From a virus, in the IMG/VR virus record IMGVR_UViG_3300044742_000189, positions 1 to 57,784 of that record: 57,784 bases of DNA, one strand, 5' to 3'. Shown piece by piece: positions 7,345 through 14,634 of this stretch; the first letter of the stretch is position 1, and each line of letters begins with the position of its first letter. Made by a program: the position numbers and the translations under genes. The notes under the pieces are model-generated. The model ran no database searches. It was not told the DNA's origin and saw only the letters and a list, made by a program, of their open reading frames with translations.

Positions 7345-7511
7345 TGCCTTGCTCCATCCCTCGCGATCGCCAGCACTATGGCCGCGACGAGTCCAACGGC
7401 AACCATCACCCATCCAGTGGTGGGTGACAGCTGAATTCCGGTTATGCCGGTTGCTACGGCGCCAGCGCCGACGCCTAATTGACTCCAAGCAAACCTTTCA
7501 AGATCGGTCAT
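7341..7511 (-). CDS. Membrane protein, 56 aa
   Basis: Two hydrophobic segments, around VGAGAVATGITGIQL and WVMVAVGLVAAIVLAIA, fit a small two-helix hairpin. Start ATG 7511 overlaps the upstream stop (ATGA), and its stop overlaps the next ATG. Holin-like in size, but it lies far from the lysis genes; function unknown. Confidence 0.65.
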   Translation of the reverse strand: MTDLERFAWSQLGVGAGAVATGITGIQLSPTTGWVMVAVGLVAAIVLAIARDGARQ

Positions 7512-7696
7512 TGTTGCCTTGCTCCATTTCCCCATGACGCGCGACGGGCTGCGATCTTTTGGCTGTATCTCTCTAGCCGTAGCTCCTCCTCTAGGTGCTC
7601 GACCTTTGCTAGGGCGGCATCGAGAAGCCTACCGAGCTGGGCGTTGCGGTCCTCGAGGATCTTGACCGTTGTGGGCTTCTTTGGTGCACCGGTCAT
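7508..7696 (-). CDS. Coiled-coil protein, 62 aa
   Basis: A Leu-heptad helix (LLDAALAKVEHLEEELRLE) follows a basic N-terminus. It is joined by ATGA overlaps to both neighbours. Unrecognised. Confidence 0.65.
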   Translation of the reverse strand: MTGAPKKPTTVKILEDRNAQLGRLLDAALAKVEHLEEELRLERYSQKIAARRASWGNGARQQ

Positions 7697-7869
7697 ATCC
7701 GAACCCCCACAACGATTGGCTCGCTGTCCTTTGATCTGTCTCGCTGCTTGACGACTCGGCGTCTCGCCCTGTGAAGCTCATCGACGGCTTTGCTGTGCTG
7801 CTCTGGGGCGAGCCTGCCGCTGGCAAGCAGCTCCTCGAGGTGAGCGATAAGGGCGCCGGTCATGTCCAT
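7693..7869 (-). CDS. Small helical protein, 58 aa
   Basis: Begins MDMTGALIAHLEELLASGRL, followed by a basic helix (AVDELHRARRRVVKQRDRSK). ATG 7869 overlaps the upstream stop as TGATG. The longer frame to 8100 is a shadow of the secreted-protein gene. Unrecognised. Confidence 0.65.
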   Translation of the reverse strand: MDMTGALIAHLEELLASGRLAPEQHSKAVDELHRARRRVVKQRDRSKDSEPIVVGVRI

Positions 7870-8399
7870 CACTTTCGCCCCCTGATGTCGTCGGGCTTGC
7901 GCTCGACAAGACACGGCCGAGCCCACAGAGCACAGCGCACGTTCTGGCCGCCCTTGCCGGTTAGCGCGCCCGCCGCCTCGGTTAGACGGCCTGATGCCGT
8001 ATCGTGAGCGTTGCTGGGTCCACATCGCCAACGTATGTGCGCAGCCTCGTCCAGGTCCATGTACATGCCGCCTACGGACCATTGGACCTTTGCCATCCAC
8101 AGCTTGCGGGCGGCCTCGCGTGCGTTGTCTTCGGATTGATGCTCGGTTGAGAGAACATCAACCTCAGCCGGCAAGCATTGGTCGCGCCTGTCGGGGCGAT
8201 CCCATCGATCGTCGCTGCGGCGCTCGTATCCGTACACCCTCGGCGCATAGACCCGCTGACGCTCGTGCCGCTGGTAACAGTGACCCCACCCGTTGCAGTA
8301 GGTGCGACGGATCGTGCGGTAAGTTTCTTCGGGCTGGGCAACAGCCAGATCCGGCAGTGCCGCCATCGCCAGAACTATCGCAAGCAGAAACGTTTTCAT
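7869..8399 (-). CDS. Secreted/periplasmic protein with signal peptide
   Basis: 176 aa from ATG 8399. It has a typical Sec signal ([19 protein letters not shown], cleavage near AVA-Q). The mature part is Arg/Tyr-rich (RRTYCNGWGHCYQRHERQRV) and carries several Cys that could form disulphides in the periplasm. It directly follows two outer-membrane-type genes, so the block appears aimed at the cell envelope. No known family. Confidence 0.78.
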   Translation of the reverse strand: MKTFLLAIVLAMAALPDLAVAQPEETYRTIRRTYCNGWGHCYQRHERQRVYAPRVYGYERRSDDRWDRPDRRDQCLPAEVDVLSTEHQSEDNAREAARKLWMAKVQWSVGGMYMDLDEAAHIRWRCGPSNAHDTASGRLTEAAGALTGKGGQNVRCALWARPCLVERKPDDIRGRK

Positions 8400-8488
8400 T
8401 GGCTCACCACACACAGCGTGATGGCCATAAACACGACAAACGCCGCAGCGTGTCGCAGTCCATTTAGGATCGTCTTACTACCAGCCAT
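8396..8488 (-). CDS. 30-aa membrane peptide
   Basis: The ORF has a basic start ([13 protein letters not shown]) and one transmembrane helix ([15 protein letters not shown]). It begins inside the last codons of the collagen-like gene (11-nt overlap) and ends in an ATGA overlap with the secreted-protein gene. Function unknown. Confidence 0.58.
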   Translation of the reverse strand: MAGSKTILNGLRHAAAFVVFMAITLCVVSQ

Positions 8489-8993
8489 AGCGAACCCCCA
8501 CCCGTCCACCAGCCTTGCCGTCCTCTGTCCATCCAAGAGCGCCGTTGACGCTCAAGTGCCCTTGGATGCGCGCCACGCCTGAAATGGCCACGGCCGAATT
8601 GTCCCCAAAGAGACCTATGCCGGCGCCTAGCGCGAACTTCTCTTTTTGCTCCAGCCACACGGGCGTCGATAGCGCGATCCCCAGCGCAACGCCTCTGTCT
8701 GCGTTGGCGTTGATTCCAGGTAGACCCTGGTCGCCTTTTGGGCCTTGCTGGCCCGTCGCACCGGTCAGCCCCTGTGGGCCAGCAGCTCCAGTCGCCCCAG
8801 CGGGGCCAGTTGCGCCTGCATCGCCTTTAGGCCCTGGCTCGCCCTGTGGACCCTGCGGACCGGCGGGACCCTGAGGTCCAGGCGTTCCACTTCCGAGGCA
8901 GGCGGCAGGCAACGGAACCTGCGTACAATCCGGTGCACTGTAAGCCGCCGAATGCATCAGCATTAAAAGAGAAAGCGCGTATACGACTTTCAT
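8478..8993 (-). CDS. Collagen-like secreted protein with YadA-type C-terminal region
   Basis: 171 aa. A signal peptide ([20 protein letters not shown]) is followed by about 20 Gly-X-Y triplets ([18 protein letters not shown] and on, residues ~47-105), then a ~75-aa beta-rich region. That region ([20 protein letters not shown] to [10 protein letters not shown]) resembles the trimeric YadA anchor barrel of autotransporter adhesins. Collagen repeats are frequent in phage fibres, but a signal peptide plus anchor would place this one in the host outer membrane. ATG 8993 was chosen because the signal sequence starts there. Confidence 0.82.
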   Translation of the reverse strand: MKVVYALSLLMLMHSAAYSAPDCTQVPLPAACLGSGTPGPQGPAGPQGPQGEPGPKGDAGATGPAGATGAAGPQGLTGATGQQGPKGDQGLPGINANADRGVALGIALSTPVWLEQKEKFALGAGIGLFGDNSAVAISGVARIQGHLSVNGALGWTEDGKAGGRVGVRYGW

Positions 8994-9015
8994 TTCAGAC
9001 CTCATGTAAAGTTGA

Positions 9016-9139
9016 CCCGGCGTCAAAGCAGCGAGCGAGGGAATAGCCCGCCTCTAAGTTTTCCCGCGCCACCACGAACGGGGCAAGCCGATCATAGGAG
9101 AAGGCGCAGCGAGGACAACTCAGGGGCTTTGACGCCGGG
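9016..9139. repeat. Perfect 14-bp inverted repeat between two outer-membrane genes
   Basis: CCCGGCGTCAAAGC at 9016-9029 is matched by its exact reverse complement at 9126-9139, with 96 bp between. The spacer carries no ORF. The pair lies precisely in the gap between the barrel protein stop (9146) and the collagen-like gene start (8993). In mRNA it could fold into a long stem controlling the downstream gene. As DNA it could be a site pair for inversion. I see no promoter-like match inside and no invertase beside it. Confidence 0.8.
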
Positions 9140-9145
9140 GTTCCT

Positions 9146-9814
9146 TTATTTCATCGACTTACAGCTGCCGGCAAGCTTCGGGTCACAGCCCTTGACGGCG
9201 CTTTCCGGCGCGTCGTCAAAAAGAACTGGCACCAAGTTCGGGCCGAGCTTGAAATTGACGCCGAGGCGGATGCTATCGCCACGCACGTCAACACCAGGTC
9301 CGAAAGCGTCCTTCTCCACCCAGAGATGGGTATAGCGAAAGTCGAGGCTTGCTGGTGTCTTGGGAATTTTGACCTCAATACCAGCGCCCATTCCCCAGCT
9401 GTCCAGATGATCGCCAGAGCCGAGAATGCGGGTCCATTGGCCAAGTGCGTAGACGAGCGCATTCTGCGTCGGGAGGACGCCGAGGCGACCACCAACCGTT
9501 ACGGTGTTGTCGATGCCGAACTTGTGCAGGTCACCCCACACGTAATCGCCCTCGAGAAAGACGCCGGCCACGAGGGCCTGCATCTGGTAATCACAGAACA
9601 GGCTGACGCCGGCTGATTGGCCGGTCATGCTGAGCCCAACAGGGCCGCCAGCCGATGCGCCACCTTCAATCAGAGCGCCATGCACGCCCGCGCCGCAACC
9701 GGTCCAAGATGTGCCGGCCTTCGCCTTGCTGGCCGAGTACGTCAGGAACAGGAGCGCCGCAGATAGGCAGACCACGAAGGCTGCCCAGAATTTTCTATCC
9801 TTTAGCATATGCAT
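9146..9814 (-). CDS. Outer-membrane beta-barrel protein (opacity/Omp25-like)
   Basis: 222 aa. An N-terminal hydrophobic signal (FWAAFVVCLSAALLFLTYSA) is followed by alternating amphipathic strands. These include VAGVFLEGDYVWGDL, VTVGGRLGVLPTQNALVYA, LDFRYTHLW and a final strand SIRLGVNFKL, as in the 8-strand barrels common in Rhizobiales. A clear GGAG lies 8 nt before ATG 9814. It is unusual for a phage gene; it may change the surface of lysogens or infected cells (exclusion of other phages, adhesion). It has only a few Cys and a polar tail with an extra Cys pair. Confidence 0.82.
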   Translation of the reverse strand: MHMLKDRKFWAAFVVCLSAALLFLTYSASKAKAGTSWTGCGAGVHGALIEGGASAGGPVGLSMTGQSAGVSLFCDYQMQALVAGVFLEGDYVWGDLHKFGIDNTVTVGGRLGVLPTQNALVYALGQWTRILGSGDHLDSWGMGAGIEVKIPKTPASLDFRYTHLWVEKDAFGPGVDVRGDSIRLGVNFKLGPNLVPVLFDDAPESAVKGCDPKLAGSCKSMK

Positions 9815-9889
9815 CGTTACGTCTCCTTAGCGTTGGTTGTGAACAGCTGATCGAACGCACTGAGACGCAACGGAAACTCAGGAAGGAAA

Positions 9890-10216
9890 TCAGCCGGCGA
9901 TGCCGATCATTTCCGGTCTGGCGTCGCCCTCTTGCTTATCTTCTGCTCCCGGAAGAGCCGAGGTCAGGACTAGGGCCGTGTCTGGCCCGTCTAGCTCGTC
10001 ATCGAGAATTGGAACACCACTGATAGCGCATCGGATAACGATGCCATTCTCATCGACCGCCAAGAGGAGCCCCCGCTCTTCGTAGGCGGCAAAAGCATCG
10101 TCGCGCCGACGGAAGTCGCTTTCGGTTGAATCCGAGGACATGGCCTCTTCTAGTGTCATATATTCCTCGTACAGCCTCGCGGCCTCTCGCCTTGCTTCCA
10201 TGTCAGATAGGGTCAT
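9890..10216 (-). CDS. Hypothetical acidic protein
   Basis: 108 aa beginning MTLSDMEARREAARLYEEY. It has an N-terminal helix and a beta-rich middle (RGLLLAVDENGIVIRCAISG). ATGA overlaps the stop of the gene upstream. It shows a weak resemblance to small phage proteins near replication genes; no named family. Confidence 0.72.
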   Translation of the reverse strand: MTLSDMEARREAARLYEEYMTLEEAMSSDSTESDFRRRDDAFAAYEERGLLLAVDENGIVIRCAISGVPILDDELDGPDTALVLTSALPGAEDKQEGDARPEMIGIAG

Positions 10217-10902
10217 CGCCACGTCGCTCCTTTCAAAACAATGTCGGCAAGCTCGTTCCTGCGCTTGAGCATGGCGTCACCGACGTTACTCACAAGATCT
10301 CTCATGGCTCCAAGTGCCCGCAGATCGCTGCTGCCGTTTCCGCGCACGGCTAGAGCATAGGCTTCGTCAAAGTCTTTGGCCTCTCGCTTGCACCACTCAA
10401 GCTCGGCGACCATTTGCTCCGGTACCTTGCTAGATTTGCGATATGCGATCTTGTCCGTTGCAGAAGGCATCCTGCGGTGCTTGCGAACGAACGTGTGCAG
10501 CGTGCCGATCCAGCCTTCCTTGGCTGCCTGGATGCAGAGCGGGTTTTTTCTGTTGAGAGCTATATCGTTGGCGAAGTCGTCCTCTCTCCAGTCCATCAGG
10601 TATGGCTCTGGAGTTTTGGTCGCGAACGCCATCGTGCCCGCGTTGCTTTCCGCAAAAATAGCGCCTCGGGCGTCCTTGCAGTACCGGATGCATTCCGCGA
10701 CGGTTGGAGTCTTTCGCTCCTCAGTCGTCAGGCCGCGCGTTTGAATAATTTTATGTGCGGCGCGATTGAGCACATCCGCATCGAAGCCTCCGAGCTCGCG
10801 GACCATGTCCTCGGTCCATGAATTCTTCTGGGCGTCATCCCATCTGAAGCTGGGGGGAAACCGCTGAATGATGCGATCGATGAAGTCCGTTAGGGCGCTC
10901 AT
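10213..10902 (-). CDS. Probable replication accessory protein (helicase-loader position)
   Basis: 229 aa, mostly helical (MSALTDFIDRIIQRFPPSFR). It has no Walker motifs. It directly follows the DUF1376 replication gene with an ATGA overlap, the position where a helicase loader (lambda P, DnaC-like or phage Gp-P analog) is often found. That role is inferred from position only. Confidence 0.7.
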   Translation of the reverse strand: MSALTDFIDRIIQRFPPSFRWDDAQKNSWTEDMVRELGGFDADVLNRAAHKIIQTRGLTTEERKTPTVAECIRYCKDARGAIFAESNAGTMAFATKTPEPYLMDWREDDFANDIALNRKNPLCIQAAKEGWIGTLHTFVRKHRRMPSATDKIAYRKSSKVPEQMVAELEWCKREAKDFDEAYALAVRGNGSSDLRALGAMRDLVSNVGDAMLKRRNELADIVLKGATWR

Positions 10903-11924
10903 ACCCGGTGGCCCTCCCTCTTGAGTTTCGCCTCTGCCTGCTCAGCGAACCGGCGAATGCTCTCTCGGGTGGACTCTTTCGGCGTCCCGGCAGCCTTCGC
11001 GGTTCTGGCTACCCGGCTATCCTTGATCTTCTGCGCGGTTCCGATCAGGTATTTGTAGGGCTTAGGGATCACGCCGCCGGCCATTTCAGCCACCGTGATC
11101 GTGTACGCCTCCATCATCGCATCGGGGCCATAAACCCTAATGTTTGAGGAAAGCATCCGCCTGGCTTCCGCTTCCTCAATGATGCCGCCCGCGTACTTGC
11201 CGATGAATGCGAGCAGATCGACCGCTGTCCCATTCAAAATATCGAGGTAATCACCACCACTACGCGCAGCGTCAGACTCGACGCCTGTGGTAGTATTCTT
11301 TCTTTCTTCTTCTAGCTTCTGGATTCTAGATTCTAGATTAGTGCCAGAGCTGTGGTCGCCTTGTGCCACAGCTGTGCTACCTGCATTCAATGATTTCAAC
11401 GGGTTAGGTGGGGTCGACTGGGGTGGTGGTCCATTGTGCACTGGGGGGGATACCCTAGCCCCGACTGGGGGGGTCAGGGCGGGGGTCGCAAGGGGGGTCG
11501 GGGTGGGGGTGGACTTTCGCCGTCTCTCTATTTCAGCCTCAACAGCATTGGCGAGTTGTATAGCCCTGCGCGCGTCTTCGCGATCCCTCGCAGCCTTTGA
11601 CCGCGCGACATGCTCCATCCGGTATTTGTCGATTTCCTCCTGCACCCGCTCGTTGAACAGAATGCCCTGGGCGCGAATTACCTTCCCCTTTGAGATGAGG
11701 GAGTCCATGACCTTGCGGAACTTGTTGACGTGCACGTTAAGAAGGTTCGCCGCCTTCGGGTAATCGTCCGGAAGCGCCTTCCCGGTGTCGTAGTGGAACA
11801 TGCATAGTCGGATATAGAGCCCTTCCTCTTCTAGGTTCAGCACCAGGCATCCGGTTCGCCAGTCGCTGGGAAAGAACTTGGTGAAGGTCATGCCGCCGCG
11901 CGGCGCATATGTTTCCGTGATCAT
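10899..11924 (-). CDS. DUF1376 phage replication initiator-like protein
   Basis: 341 aa. The N-terminal ~110 residues match the DUF1376 pattern: FFPSDWRTGCLVLNLEEEGL, GKALPDDYPKAANLLNV, then VHVNKFRKVMDSLISKGKVI. This is a winged-helix fold used in phage replication initiators (lambda O-like role). A long Pro/Thr-rich linker follows, then a helical C-terminal domain. Start ATG 11924 (ATGA overlap) is used; ATG 11891 is an alternative. The origin could lie within this gene, as in lambda O, but no clear iterons were seen by eye. Confidence 0.85.
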   Translation of the reverse strand: MITETYAPRGGMTFTKFFPSDWRTGCLVLNLEEEGLYIRLCMFHYDTGKALPDDYPKAANLLNVHVNKFRKVMDSLISKGKVIRAQGILFNERVQEEIDKYRMEHVARSKAARDREDARRAIQLANAVEAEIERRRKSTPTPTPLATPALTPPVGARVSPPVHNGPPPQSTPPNPLKSLNAGSTAVAQGDHSSGTNLESRIQKLEEERKNTTTGVESDAARSGGDYLDILNGTAVDLLAFIGKYAGGIIEEAEARRMLSSNIRVYGPDAMMEAYTITVAEMAGGVIPKPYKYLIGTAQKIKDSRVARTAKAAGTPKESTRESIRRFAEQAEAKLKREGHRV

Positions 11925-12133
11925 GCCGCCACCTCGTGGGTGCCGGGGTCGCGTGTGAAGATGGCAAGCAGAATACGCTGCTCGCGGTTTGGGCGGCTGG
12001 TAGACGACGCCCGAACGATCGAACGGACTAGCTCCCCTGTCTCACGTAGAGACAGTTTGGACGATGTGGCACGCCATGCAGTTAGATCGATGTCAATGCC
12101 GTCTATTTGCGGGGCGATCGACTTCTTACGCAT
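11921..12133 (-). CDS. Hypothetical protein, 70 aa
   Basis: Starts MRKKSIAPQIDGIDIDLTAW and has a helix RETGELVRSIVRASS. Its ATG lies in the last codons of the HNH gene, and its stop overlaps the DUF1376 start (ATGA). Unrecognised. Confidence 0.7.
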   Translation of the reverse strand: MRKKSIAPQIDGIDIDLTAWRATSSKLSLRETGELVRSIVRASSTSRPNREQRILLAIFTRDPGTHEVAA

Positions 12134-12521
12134 GACGCGCCTCCATCACGGAGAGGCTGCGTACCGGACCAATGAACTCGCTGGTGCCCTTGTTGCTATT
12201 GCACACGAGGCAAGCGCGAGTGACGTTGGCTGGATCGTATGTGCCGCCATGCAAGCGCGGAACGATGCGATCAACCGCCGCACCAGACGCGCAGCCGCAA
12301 TACTCACAGCAATTGAATGCTGCGCGCACACGGCGGCGAATGGACTTAGGACATGCCTTATGCTTGCGAGGCTTTGACGGTTTCCATCCATGCAGCTCGG
12401 GATAGGTGAATGGTATTCCCTCTGCGATTTGGACGGCGATCTGGCGCGCTAGGGGGCTAACAAGCCCGTCGCTCCTTGTGCGCAACCTCTTGACAACTTG
12501 TGGGCTTCTGTTAATGTCCAT
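12126..12521 (-). CDS. HNH endonuclease
   Basis: 131 aa from ATG 12521. It has a zinc-knuckle CEYCG, then AAVDRIVPRLHGGTYDPAN and CLVCNSNKG, the zinc-braced HNH fold. The usual first His of the D-H-I motif is Arg (DRI), a variant seen in a subset of phage HNH proteins. It may nick DNA during packaging or act as a mobile nuclease. The N-terminal half is basic. It lies between the replication genes and the membrane winged-helix gene. Confidence 0.85.
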   Translation of the reverse strand: MDINRSPQVVKRLRTRSDGLVSPLARQIAVQIAEGIPFTYPELHGWKPSKPRKHKACPKSIRRRVRAAFNCCEYCGCASGAAVDRIVPRLHGGTYDPANVTRACLVCNSNKGTSEFIGPVRSLSVMEARHA

Positions 12522-12578
12522 CTGTTTTCCTTCGTATGTGGGTCGATGCAACCGACCTACTCAGCACTCGGGCAGTTC

Positions 12579-12608
12579 CGAAACCTCGCCGTGGCTGGCG
12601 GGGTTTCG
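12579..12608 (-). terminator. Hairpin upstream of the HNH gene
   Basis: CGAAACCTCGCC and GGCGGGGTTTCG form a 12-bp stem (one G-T) with a 6-nt loop, just after the stop of the membrane winged-helix gene. No T-run follows on the minus strand. It looks like an intrinsic-terminator stem or an attenuator, and may be overcome by antitermination because genes continue on the same strand. Confidence 0.6.
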
Positions 12609-12612
12609 CATT

Positions 12613-13569
12613 TCACGACACAGCTCTAAGGTGCCCATTCGCACGCATTGGTGATACCGCCACGATGCGCCGGCCGCGCCTTACTCGTTTGATGTCGCCC
12701 TGACTTTGGATGGTCGCCAGCCACTTGCTGGCTTGACCCTTATCCACACCCCATCTTTGGGCATATTCGGTGGTGCAAATCTCACGGCCGCGAGCACAGT
12801 CGCTCAGAACGTCGGTTTTGGCTTGGGCGAAGGAGAGTTGCCGCAAGGTTGCCGATAACCGTCGGTTGGTTTCTTGGGGTGAATGGGGCCACAAAAGAGC
12901 GCTCAAAAACGGCCCCAAAAGCTCCCCGACAACCAATAGAATTGGCAGGGCCGCAATTGATAGAGCTTGGGCCTTGTCTGTATCTACACCTAGGAGGTTT
13001 TTGGCGACCTCGGCTCGTGGATCGACGACGATGACATCGGATGACTCGGCCACTTGGAGCGTGACTGGTTTCTGGCTCAGCGCTTCGATGCGCGAGAGAA
13101 CGTCATCCTTGTCTTTCTTGGCGGCTGTCGTGTAGGTGCGGAACAGTTCAGTGCGCAGCTCCTTGCGTTCATCCAAGGTTAGTTTGTTCTGGATTGCGGC
13201 GGTGTCCTCGGCGTTCCTGCGGCGGGCCTCGGCGGGCTTGGTTTTCGAGTACACCTGCCACCCCGCATAACCCGTTGAATTGCTGACGGTATACCCGACA
13301 AAGCAAACGGCTATCGCCATCATGACAATAGCGCCAACCCAGCCCAGAAAGGTACGCCGCTCGGCCAGCAGCCCGGCACCGAACGCGAACAACCCGCCAA
13401 TGATCGATAGAGCAACGACGGCGCCGCCCTGCACCCACCAGCCCTCGTCGTCGACCGTCATGCGCTGGGCATAGCGGACACTCATGTACCCATGGACAAG
13501 TGCGGCAACGCATGCCGCAACGCCAAGCGCGAAACAAAAAACCTTCATTCTTGTTGCGCTGCCGTTCAC
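12613..13569 (-). CDS. Membrane protein with C-terminal winged-helix DNA-binding domain
   Basis: 318 aa. Three to four hydrophobic helices occur at the N-terminus (VFCFALGVAACVAALVHGY, AVVALSIIGGLFAFGAGLL, VGAIVMMAIAVCFVGYTV). A charged, coiled segment follows, then another hydrophobic stretch near residue 210. The final ~85 residues read as a winged helix (CTTEYAQRWGVDKGQASKWL, then WLATIQSQGDIKRVRRGRRI). It would place a DNA-binding head at the inner membrane. GTG 13569 is chosen (GGAG 8 nt upstream, GTGA overlap); ATG 13548 is possible. No known phage family. Confidence 0.8.
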   Translation of the reverse strand: MNGSATRMKVFCFALGVAACVAALVHGYMSVRYAQRMTVDDEGWWVQGGAVVALSIIGGLFAFGAGLLAERRTFLGWVGAIVMMAIAVCFVGYTVSNSTGYAGWQVYSKTKPAEARRRNAEDTAAIQNKLTLDERKELRTELFRTYTTAAKKDKDDVLSRIEALSQKPVTLQVAESSDVIVVDPRAEVAKNLLGVDTDKAQALSIAALPILLVVGELLGPFLSALLWPHSPQETNRRLSATLRQLSFAQAKTDVLSDCARGREICTTEYAQRWGVDKGQASKWLATIQSQGDIKRVRRGRRIVAVSPMRANGHLRAVS

Positions 13570-14240
13570 GCGACGGTCTCCGTGGCGTCGAATTCAGCAA
13601 GTGCCAAGATCCTGCCCGTCATCTGGGGGGCGCTGGAGTGGAGCGGATTAGGCAGCCGCGACGGCGGCTGTGGCGGCTGATACGCCCTGGCGCAGTGGTG
13701 CGGGCAGTAGGGCAAACCAGAACCGGCGGTTTTCTTCCCGTTGCAGAAATGGAAATCCGGCGATTGGGGGTCGCCTATAGGCCATCGACACGCCGTAGCG
13801 TCCATTGCGTCATTGGCGCATAGCTGGCCCTTGGCATTGCGAACCAAGATGCCCCTGCGCTCGTCGAGCGGAACGACGATGTCGGGCTCGCTCAAGAGGG
13901 CAAGAAGCTCTTCTCTGAGCCTCGCCTCTGTCGCGGCGTGCTCGGCGAACGAGGCTACTGGTGCGGCGCCGCGCAGCCTACGACGGCCGTTGATTTGGGC
14001 CAGTTTGGCTGCCTTACGCGCCTCGGATAGCCCGCGGGATATGCGCTTTCCTGTCGGACCCAGCCGACGCGCGTTTCGATGGTGGGTGATCCTCCCCGAC
14101 AAGCCGAGGCGATGCACCTTCCCTATGACCGCCATTCTCGAGATCCCGCCACCTAGACGGCGCGCGATCTGGCTACCGGAATAGCCGGCCGCCCAATCTT
14201 GTTTAAGTAGTTGAACGCGCTCTTCTGTCCATGCAGCCAC
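13566..14240 (-). CDS. GcrA-family cell cycle regulator homologue
   Basis: 224 aa. The first ~55 residues have the GcrA signature: MAAWTEERVQLLKQDWAAGY, SQIARRLGGGISRMAVIGKV, HRLGLSGR. In alphaproteobacteria GcrA binds sigma70 RNA polymerase and promoters whose GANTC sites are methylated by CcrM. The phage copy also has a C-terminal Cys/His cluster (CRWPIGD, FCNGKK, YCPHHC), which is likewise typical of GcrA. It sits second in the operon after the cro-like gene, so it would be made early and could redirect host or phage transcription. Confidence 0.9.
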   Translation of the reverse strand: MAAWTEERVQLLKQDWAAGYSGSQIARRLGGGISRMAVIGKVHRLGLSGRITHHRNARRLGPTGKRISRGLSEARKAAKLAQINGRRRLRGAAPVASFAEHAATEARLREELLALLSEPDIVVPLDERRGILVRNAKGQLCANDAMDATACRWPIGDPQSPDFHFCNGKKTAGSGLPYCPHHCARAYQPPQPPSRLPNPLHSSAPQMTGRILALAEFDATETVA

Positions 14241-14294
14241 GACGTAGCCCCCGCTGTGATGTGGTGGTTACGCAACTCGACGAACACAGAAGAT

Positions 14295-14549
14295 TTACGC
14301 TGCCGCTTGAGCGCGCCCGCGACGGCGCCCCTTCTCACTCTGTAGGCGCTCGGCGATACGGTTGGCCTGGTAAATTTGGTCGACCGTCCGGCCGCTAAGC
14401 TCCATGATCATCGGCCAATGGTCCTCAGGGATGCCGTTTCGGTACCACTTGAAGACGGCCTCGTTTGTTACCGCAGAGGCCGTCCTCTGAGACGCCCTCG
14501 AAACAGCTATGGCTCCGCCGCAGTCCTTGATGATCTCGCGAACAGTCAT
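14295..14549 (-). CDS. Cro/YdaS-like repressor of the lysogeny switch
   Basis: 84 aa from ATG 14549: MTVREIIKDCGGAIAVSRAS, a helix-turn-helix with AVTNEAVFKWYRNGIPEDHW, as in YdaS/Cro-type proteins. It is divergent from the CI-like gene across an 85-bp intergenic region, the classical switch layout. Its predicted promoter overlaps operator 14562-14576 and would give a leaderless or nearly leaderless mRNA (the -10 ends 6 nt before ATG). It is first gene of the minus-strand operon. Confidence 0.85.
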   Translation of the reverse strand: MTVREIIKDCGGAIAVSRASQRTASAVTNEAVFKWYRNGIPEDHWPMIMELSGRTVDQIYQANRIAERLQSEKGRRRGRAQAAA

Positions 14550-14555
14550 AGTTGT

Positions 14556-14584
14556 AGTGTATGGAAGTAAAATCCACTTTGCAA
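14556..14584 (-). promoter_or_regulatory. Promoter of the cro-like gene, with repressor operator
   Basis: On the minus strand TTGCAA (-35) and TACACT (-10) are separated by 17 nt; the -10 ends only 6 nt before ATG 14549, so the transcript should start at or beside the initiation codon. The operator TGGAAGTAAAATCCA (14562-14576) lies in the spacer. The same 15-bp pattern recurs twice at the early plus-strand promoter, so one repressor can shut both. Confidence 0.72.
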
Positions 14585-14634
14585 GCTGCTTTTTTCCGTT
14601 ATGGTGGAAGTGTTGCGCTGATACGCTCGCGGTC

